A DNA stretch of 64,000 nt from Desulfonatronum sp. SC1 (GTDB taxonomy: Bacteria; Desulfobacterota; Desulfovibrionia; Desulfovibrionales; Desulfonatronaceae): assembly GCF_003046795.1 (NCBI RefSeq), contig NZ_PZKN01000015.1:1-64000 (forward strand), read 5' to 3'. Numbering within the stretch: the stretch's first letter is position 1; each line of letters begins with the position of its first letter. A program made the translations under genes and the position numbers. Positions 34,344 to 42,500 of the stretch are shown here, one piece after another. Under the pieces are notes generated by a model that was not told the DNA's origin, searched no databases, and saw only the letters and a program-made list of their open reading frames with translations.

Positions 34344-35210
34344 TCATTCCTGGATGTGGCAGCCTTTGCAGTCGACAGGTCCAGTCGTTTTTTCCTGACG
34401 TCTTAACTCCCGATGGCAGCCGATGCAGAGATCATGGTACGCCTTTTCAAAGTACCTGATTTCCCTTCTTTGCTCGGGAGTCTCTATGACAAACATGTCG
34501 TGGCAACCGGCATCCTTGCAACCCTGGTTTATGTCGGCACCTTCCGAAGTGTGATGACATCTGACACACTCGAAAGCCTCATGCTTGGGGTGGAGGAATA
34601 ATACGTATTTCTGTTTGGCCTCGATCCCTTCGGGTTTATGGATCATAAGGGCCAAAGCGGCCTCGCCGCGCCACTGCTCCAGCCATTCCCGCATTTTTTC
34701 GATCTCCAGGGTCTGGGTCGCGACGATTTCCCTGGCCACGGTTTTTACTTCGTCATGCTCGGCCAGGTTTTTATCCAGGAAATCTTGGGCCATGCGCACG
34801 GCGGCGCGGTGGTGCTTGATCATGTCCTCAAGGAACACGATGTCCGCTTCTTCCGCGGACAGCCCCTCCAGGTCCCGCATCATGGGCTGATAGGCCGGTT
34901 GCCTGGCCGGGCCCGGATACCATTGCTCAATCCATTTCCGCATCATGGCGATTTCCTCGGCCTGCACGTCCACCACCGCCTTGGCGAAGTCGCGCATTTC
35001 CTGGCGAGCGGTGATGGTCAGAATCTGGTTGGCGCTGTCCACTGCCTCCTGGTGGCGCGGAATCATTTCCACCAGAAATTCCAGTTCACTGTGTACTTGG
35101 TGCATATGTTCGGAATGCATCGCATCTTCCGCCCCGTGCAGGCCGACGGCGAAAAACATGGTCAACGCGAGAAGCGGCACCCAAAATATCGGCAAAAAGC
35201 ATGCTTTCAT
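34344..35210 (-). CDS. DUF305-tetraheme cytochrome c3 fusion
   Basis: A 288-residue exported protein (signal peptide, cleavage near GLHG-AED). Residues about 30-190 hold two DUF305 units, ferritin-like helical repeats rich in Met/His: HSELEFLVEMIPRHQEAVDS and VFLEDMIKHHRAAVRMAQDF. Residues about 200-288 are a class III cytochrome with four hemes: CVRCH (215-219), CKDAGCH (231-237), CIGCH (262-266) and CKGCH (281-285), with axial histidines at HPKH (207-210) and FEKAYHD. Cytochrome c3 domains carry low-potential electrons in the periplasm; DUF305 is often linked to copper or metal handling. The fusion suggests a metal-binding protein wired to a redox chain. GGAGGTAGGAG precedes the ATG. Confidence 0.87.
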   Translation of the reverse strand: MKACFLPIFWVPLLALTMFFAVGLHGAEDAMHSEHMHQVHSELEFLVEMIPRHQEAVDSANQILTITARQEMRDFAKAVVDVQAEEIAMMRKWIEQWYPGPARQPAYQPMMRDLEGLSAEEADIVFLEDMIKHHRAAVRMAQDFLDKNLAEHDEVKTVAREIVATQTLEIEKMREWLEQWRGEAALALMIHKPEGIEAKQKYVLFLHPKHEAFECVRCHHTSEGADINQGCKDAGCHDMFVIETPEQRREIRYFEKAYHDLCIGCHRELRRQEKTTGPVDCKGCHIQE

Positions 35211-35284
35211 CTCCTACCTCCCTTTCCGTATTGGGGATGGTTCAGAACCGGTTTGACACGTAAAACATGGAATCGCGGTTTGAT

Positions 35285-35347
35285 GTAGGGGCGGGCCTAC
35301 GTGCCCGCACGGGACTAACAGGGCGACCACATAGGGTCGCCCCTACG
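35285..35347. repeat. hairpin repeat with GTAGGGGCG/CGCCCCTAC ends
   Basis: About 63 bp bounded by inverted GTAGGGGCG and CGCCCCTAC, with internal hairpins GGGCGACC/GGGTCGCCC and GGCGGGC/GCCCGC. Related units occur at 47919-48033. Confidence 0.65.
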
Positions 35348-35389
35348 CGAATAGAGGCGAATAGCGAAAGGCTTGCCGTTTCCCGCGTC

Positions 35390-36544
35390 TCAATACCTGA
35401 AGATCGCGGCGGCTCCGGTCTTGGTCGGCATGCGTTCGGTGGGGACGATGACGACGAGTCCGCCCTTCTTCAGGGCCAGTTCCCCCAGGTCGTCGAGCAC
35501 GTCGTCAACCTGCGGGTGGGACAAGTCGCTCGGCTCAAGATCGCCCGTCGCGGCGTTGAGTCGTCCGGGAACGACCCGGTCGGCATCGATCAACAGGGTG
35601 GCGACCCGCCCTTCCAGGCCGGCCTTGGCGATCCGTGACGGGTCGTTGCTGCCAAGTCCCTCGGTCCATGCCTTGTCAAACTTTTCCACCAGATCGGCCA
35701 GGCGCGCCAGATATCGCGGCTCCACAAGCCGCCAGGCGCGCTTGCGGAGTTCATCGATGGACGGCAGGGCATCCGGGTGGATATCGATGCTTTCCGGAAC
35801 CAGAAACGGATTGCGGCTGAGTTCGTGGAACATATGGTGATGCTCCGGCAATGAGGCCAGGATCAGCGCCAGCCCCGATGTCCGCGAGTGGTGTTCAAGG
35901 ATCGCCTGGTCAACGGCCCGGAAAAAGCGCCGGGCGTCGCTGTCCACCTCGGACTCTTTACTGCCGTGGCCATGGTACATGGCCGACTTCCCCCCGCCCA
36001 CGCCGCCATATGAGGCCACGGTCTGATGCTGCTCGGTCAATTCTTCTCCCAGGGCCTGGGTCAACGTCCTCGGGACGCCCTGAGCCGGTTCGATCTCGTC
36101 CAGAGCATCCCGGTTGCCCTCAAAAAGCCTGATCGCCTGCCGGTTCACGGCGAGAATCTGATATCGGTCGGCCGACTGCAGGATGCGCAAAAGCGGCTTG
36201 ATGTGAAAGCTGTCCGCCACGACGGCCAATTCAGGGACCGGTCGCTGCAGGTTGTAGACCCGGAAAAAGCCTTTCGCGCCCAAGATGGCCAGCCCGTCAA
36301 AGGTGTGGTTCCAGAAGGGAGTTTCGGCGGACAACGCCCAAAAGGGTTCCAGCAGTGGTCGGATCTCCGCATTTGGGAATCGTTGCAAAAGCGACTCCTC
36401 CAGCGCCTTCACGAGGTTTTTGAACCGGATCCGGTCCTGCTTGCTTTCCGGGTGCCCCCGGTGCGTCGGCTGGTAGAGTGAAAGACAAGGCGGTCTGCAA
36501 TTGTCCCAGATCACGGATAAGTCGTCTTTTTCTAACGTGTCCAT
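35390..36544 (-). CDS. baeRF-type protein (bacterial eRF1-like)
   Basis: A 384-residue protein of the bacterial archaeo-eukaryotic release factor family. The N-terminal block CRPPCLSLYQPTHRGHPESK, then DRIRFKNLVKALEESLLQRF, is typical of baeRF members. The middle has an acidic/helical region and the C-terminal domain (VIVPTERMPTKTGAAAIFRY) matches the L7Ae-like part. Such proteins may act on stalled ribosomes or nucleic acids in stress; no activity is proven. GAGATACC precedes the start at 36544. It is transcribed leftward just after the giant glucan synthase gene (42 bp between them) and may share its transcript. Confidence 0.78.
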   Translation of the reverse strand: MDTLEKDDLSVIWDNCRPPCLSLYQPTHRGHPESKQDRIRFKNLVKALEESLLQRFPNAEIRPLLEPFWALSAETPFWNHTFDGLAILGAKGFFRVYNLQRPVPELAVVADSFHIKPLLRILQSADRYQILAVNRQAIRLFEGNRDALDEIEPAQGVPRTLTQALGEELTEQHQTVASYGGVGGGKSAMYHGHGSKESEVDSDARRFFRAVDQAILEHHSRTSGLALILASLPEHHHMFHELSRNPFLVPESIDIHPDALPSIDELRKRAWRLVEPRYLARLADLVEKFDKAWTEGLGSNDPSRIAKAGLEGRVATLLIDADRVVPGRLNAATGDLEPSDLSHPQVDDVLDDLGELALKKGGLVVIVPTERMPTKTGAAAIFRY

Positions 36545-36586
36545 GGTATCTCCTGTTTTATAAATGATCGCGGTCAACGCGGTTTC

Positions 36587-39500
36587 TCAACGGCATGCCA
36601 GCACCACTTCCACCACGTGATCGTGGCCGTCATCCACAAGGGCCACGGCCAACTCCCGTTGCACCACCCCGTCCACCGTAACGGTGGCCGCTTCGTCCTC
36701 GTCGGCCCGTTGCTGTCTGACCGTGATCCGGTAGTTGGTTTTCCGAAAGCGGTAGCGGATCGTGAACGCGTCCCACTGCGCGGGGAGGCAGGGTTCGAAG
36801 GTCAATGTGTTCGCTTCCATCCTTAATCCCAGCAGGGATTCCATGATCAGGCGGTACATCCAGGCGGCCGATCCCGTGTACCACGTCCATCCTCCCCGGC
36901 CCGTGTGCGGCTCGACACCGTAAACGTCCGCCGCGACCACGTAGGGTTCGACCTTGTACGTTTTCACTTCCTCGGCGGAATTCCCGTGGTTGATGGGGTT
37001 GATCATGGCGAACAGTTCCCAGGCGCGGCGGTTGTCGCCCAGCGCGGCAAAGGCCATGGTCGTCCAGATCGCGGCGTGGGTGTACTGTCCGCCGTTTTCC
37101 CGCACGCCTGGGACGTAGCCCTTGATATACCCCGGGTTCAACGCGGATTTGTCGAAAGGCGGGTCCAAAAGCTGGATCAGGTTGTCATCGCGGCGAACCA
37201 GATATTTGTCCACGGCTTCCATGGCTGCCCGCGAACGCTCCTCGTCGCCCATCCCGGACAGGACCGACCAGCTTTGGGCTATGGAGTCGATCCTGCATTC
37301 CGGACTTTCAGCGGAGCCGATGGGGGTGCCGTCGTCGAAAAACGCCCGGAGATACCAGGCTCCGTCCCAACCATGCCGCTCGATGTTTTGGCCAAGCCGG
37401 GCAGCCTCGTTTCGGCATTGTCGCTCAAAGACCAGGTCGCCGCGCAGCCGCGCGATCCCGGTGAACCGGCTCAGCACCTCGCACAGGAAAAACGCCAGCC
37501 ACACGCTTTCCCCCTTGCCTTCGTGGCCGACCATGTTCATGCCGTCGTTCCAGTCGCCGGTTCCGATCAGGGGCAGACCGTGCTCGCCGAACCGGAGCCC
37601 TCTCTGGATCGCGCGCACGCAATGCTCATACAGGCTGGCCGTCTCTTCGGTCCTGACCGGAAGATCATAGTAGGATTCTTCTTGATGACCCAGCTGACGG
37701 CCATTGATGAAGCGGATCGTTTCGCCCAGGACTCCGGTATCTCCGGTGCTTTGGACGTAGCGGCAGGCGGCCAGGGGCAGCCAGAGATAGTCGTCGGAAC
37801 ATTTGGTGCGCACCCCTCTGCCGGTTGGCGGGTGCCACCAATGCTGAACATCGCCTTCGGAAAACTGGCGTCCGGCGCAGCGAAGCAGATGCGCGCGCAC
37901 CAGAGCCGGCTCGGCATGGATCAGGGCCATGGAGTCCTGCAACTGGTCACGGAAGCCGAACGCGCCCCCGGACTGGTAGAAGCCGCTGCGGCCCCAGAGC
38001 CGGCAGGCGATGGTCTGGTACAGGAGCCAGCCATTGGCCAGAAGATCCACGGATTTGTCCGGTGTTTCCACCTGGACGGCGCCCAGGGTGTGATTCCAGT
38101 ATCGCCATACCGATTCCAGCTCCTTGCGTGCCGCAACGGAGTTCCGATAGCGCCGCGCGAGACGTGCGGCGTCGTATTCGTCCTGCCCGGCGCCGAGGGT
38201 GAACACGATCTCCCGGTCTTCACCGTCCTCCAGATCAAAAACAACATGCATGGCCGCGCAGGGATCCAACGCGGCCCCGACTCTGCCGGAGAGGTGGGAC
38301 CGGGTCATGGCCGCGGGGCTGGCCAGGGTTTTGTTGCGGCCGATAAATTCGGTCCGGTCCGCGCTGACCGTTCTGGTGGCATGATCCACGTTAAAGAAGG
38401 CCACCCGCCTGCTGAATTCGGTGTTGTACGGGTTGCTCGCCAGAATCGCGCCGCTATCAGGGTCGATCTCGGTGCTCACGTGCATCCCCGTCTTGGAACG
38501 CACATCCCCCAGCACCCACTCGACGAATCCAGTCGCCGAGAGCCGCCGCGAACGGCCGCACCGGTTGCGCACCTTGAGCACCGTGAACTTGACCGGAGCG
38601 TTCATGGCCACGAACACCCAGACTTCCGAAGAGATGCCGCGCTCCGTATGTTCGAACACGGTGTATCCGAAACCATGCCGGGTGACGTAGGGAGAAGCGC
38701 CTTTGACGGGGTGCGGCATGGGAGACCAGAAATGGCCGCGATCCTCGTCGCGCAGGTAAAAGGCCTCTCCACTTGAATCCACGACCGGATCATTGTGCCA
38801 TGGGGTGAGGCGGAATTCGTGGGCGTTCTCGCTCCAGGTGTAGGTTGGGCCGTTTTCCGAGACAATGGCTCCGAAATCCGGATTGGCCAGCACATTAACC
38901 CACGGTGCCGGGGTGACCTGCTCGCTACTGGTTGTCATGACGTACTCATGACCATCCGGGGTAAATCCTCCGATTCCATTGAAGAACAGGAGATCCTCAC
39001 GCGGCCGGGCCGCGACCGTGGACGGCAGGGGGCGAAAAATACGGGTCTGCGCCAGGGCTGGAATTTTCGGCTGATCACGGCCGACGCGGTTCAGCTGATC
39101 CGCGAGCGTTCCGCGGCTGTCGCGAATGACGACCCGGGCCAGGGCCTGGAAGATGATCCGGTCTTCCTCCGAAATTTGATCAGCGTTGCGCACGAACACC
39201 TCACCCGGGCGATCCGCCCGCTTGCCATGCACTCCGGCGGCGATAAACCCCATGATCTGGTCGTGCAGAACCTGCCGATAACCGGCATGGTCTTCATTGA
39301 TGATCACCATATCCACGTCCAGTCCTTTGAGACGCCAATAGGCATGGGCCTGGACGAGCTGGCGGACCAACTGGATGTTCTCCCGATCCTCGATCCACAG
39401 CAGGACAATGGGCAGATCGCCGGAGATGGAGTAGCCCCAAAGGCTGGATTGTCCCCGAATATTCTTCATGATCACACTGGAATCGGCGCGCAGCCCGGAA

Positions 39501-42500
39501 TTGGCGTAGAGTACCGAGGCCGCAAGCCGACCGTAGAGCTGCGCGTCGGCTTCCGTGGCGTTGATCTGCTGCAGGAGCACCTGGCTATGGGTCCAAGCCA
39601 GTTCAAAAACGCGGTCCACAAGATAGCGGTCCCGGTATTTGCCCACCAGGCCAGCGCAGACATCACGGGATTGCGCCGCGCCGGTGATGATGTTCACGGT
39701 TGCCGATGCTTCCGGGTCCAGCGTAATTTGACAGCGAATGGCCACGATGGGATCCAGGACCGGCCCTTCGCCGCCCGAAAGGGGCGCCATGTTGTGCATG
39801 GCTTCGGGAGCGGCCGGGGTGTTCCCGCGACCGACAAACCGCGACCGGTCGGTCTCATAGGACATCTCGCCCATGTCCGCGCCGTGGACGGCCATGGCGT
39901 GAAACATCCACGGCGGCTGCTCGTCGGCGAACCGGGGCCGCCGGGTGGCGATGATCGCGCCCTGGGTTCTGATGATCTCGGTTTGGACGAAGAGATTGCT
40001 GAAGGCTGGATGCGCCGCGTCGGACGCTGGCGATGCCAGAACGACTTCCGCATAGCTGGTCACTTCGATGGTTCTGCGGATATTGGATCGATTGGTAATG
40101 GTGATCCGGCGCAGCTCGATGTCGTCCTCGGGTGAAACGGCGATCTCCGTATGGGTGTCGATATCCTCGTCCCTGCGGCGGAACTCGACCCGCCCTTCGG
40201 AAAAAATGGCTTCGTAGCGCTCGGTCGGCTTGAGCGTCGGCTGGTGCGCCGTGGACCAGAAGACGCCGCTGGACATGTCCCGGATATAGCAGAAGCTCCC
40301 CCAGTTATCGCGGGTGCCGTCCTCACGCCACCGGGTCACGGCCAGATCTTTCCAGCGGCTGTACCCGCCGCCTGCATTGGTGACCATGACGTGATATCTT
40401 CCGTTGGACAGGAGCTGCACCTCGGGGATGGGCGTATTCGGCGTCGTGGAAATGCGCAGCGGCTTCTCCTTCAGGGAAGCCGAGGCCTTCCGGGACTCGG
40501 AAAGCTCCGAGATTTGCGAGTGGTATGCCGTGGCCTTGGGCAGTCGCTCCTGAAGCAGCAGCACGGTTGCCTGGAACATGGGATTCGCCTCGAACCGTTT
40601 TTGCATGGGTTGGTCCAGCAGCAGATGCGTCAGGGCGAGCAGGCTCATGCCCTGATGGTGGGCCATGTAGGATCGAACCACGGCGTTGGTCCGCCCGCGA
40701 GGCAGATGACTGGGAGTGTAGTCAATGGCCTCGTAGAATCCGTATCTGCCTTGAAAACCACGGGACGAAAGATCCTCGAGATTGCGACAGGCCGCCTCGG
40801 GCGCCACCATGAGCGCCAATGCCGAAGCATAGGGGGTGATGACCAGATCCTCGGCCAGCCCGCGTTTCAGACCGAGACCGGGCACCCCAAAAGCCTTGTA
40901 CTGATAGTTGAGCTGACTGTCGGTCATGTTGTAGCCGGATTCCGATATCCCCCAGGGAACGCCGCGTTGCTTGCCGTAGTCGATCTGCCTGGCCACGGCC
41001 GCCTTGCAGCTTTGGTCAAGAATCGTCTGATCGTAGGAGGGCATCACCAGCAGCGGCATCAGATATTCAAACATGGAGCCGCTCCAGGAAAGAAGAACCG
41101 ACTTTCCTCCGGCAATGGTCAGCAACCGCCCCAGGGCGAACCAGCTCTCCTGGGGAAGTTGGCCCTGGGCAATGGCAACGAAACTGCTCAACCGCGCTTC
41201 CGAGGCCAGCAGATCATAGAAGCTTCCATCCCTGCGCCCCTCGCTGACGTTGTATCCGATGGCCAGGAGACGACGCGTGTCGTCGTACAGGAAGTCGAAA
41301 TCCATGTTCCGGGCCAGTTCCTGGCAACGGTGCGCAAGTTCTTCCAGGCGGGCGATGCTTCTCCCGGCACGGAGACTGGACTCCATGATCAACCGTTCAA
41401 ACGTGTCGAGCCATTGTTTTTCCTCCAGCGTCCCGCTGCTTCGGCGCATCTCCTCGATCAGGATCGGCACGTCGTCATCGAGGCAGGCCAGTCGGCGCAG
41501 CGTGGGGATATCCTTGAGAGAGGGGATTTGATCAATAATTTGATTGGCAATTTGCCCGGAAAGCGACGACCCGGCCCAGGGCGTCAGCACATTCAGCTCA
41601 TCGAACGCATCCCGGCATTGTTGCTCAAGGGCCCGCGCCCACCACGCGGCTTCGCTCTCAGGGTTGTCTTCGAAGCTCAGGACCACCTCCTGGGCGGATG
41701 AGGCCAGCCGCCCGAGGCATGTCTTCAGGTGCCCAAGGGTCTTGCCCGGCGGGCTCGCGTTTGGCGGGCTCGCGTTTGACGGGCTCGCGTCCGGCGGGGA
41801 AGACCGAACGAACTCCAGGTCTTGCATGAACCCCGTCAGCTCGGCGGGCATGCTCTCACTCGCGACATCCATGAGCACCATGGCCGTATCGGCGATTCCG
41901 TCGAGCAGTCGTTCTCCCGTGAGCTTCTGGTCGGGAAGCGCGAGCAAGCCTTCCCGCAAGGTTATCAGGCTTGCCGCCAGGTTCCCGCTGTCCACCGACG
42001 AAACGAACATGGGCAGGAGCGGTGTATGGGTCTGGGTGTCGTACCAGTTGTAGAAGTGCCCGCGATGCCGGGACAGCCCATCCATGGTGCCCAGGGTGTT
42101 CTCCGTGCGATCCATGAAGCGCCCGAGGGTGATGTAGCCGAAGTCCCGGGCCGACAGATTCGAAAGCATCGCGAACCCGATGTTGGTGGGCGACGTGCGG
42201 TGGGCCACCGCCTCGCGCGGTGCTTCCTGATAATTGTCCGGGGGCAGCCAGTGGTCTTCGGGGCCGACGAATTTCTCGAAAAAGGCCCAGGTCTTGCGGG
42301 AAAGCTTGCGCAGGAAGACCAACTGATCATCGGTCAACCGGACTTTCCGGGGCCTGATGGGCAGACTGATCCACCAGACAATCAGGGGAGAGACGAACCA
42401 GAGGATCAGCACCGGCAAGGCAACCAAAAGTGCTTCCGGCAGTGCTCCCGGCGAGACTATTGTCTGCATCGTCCGGGCCTGAGCGAGATACCCCGTCACG

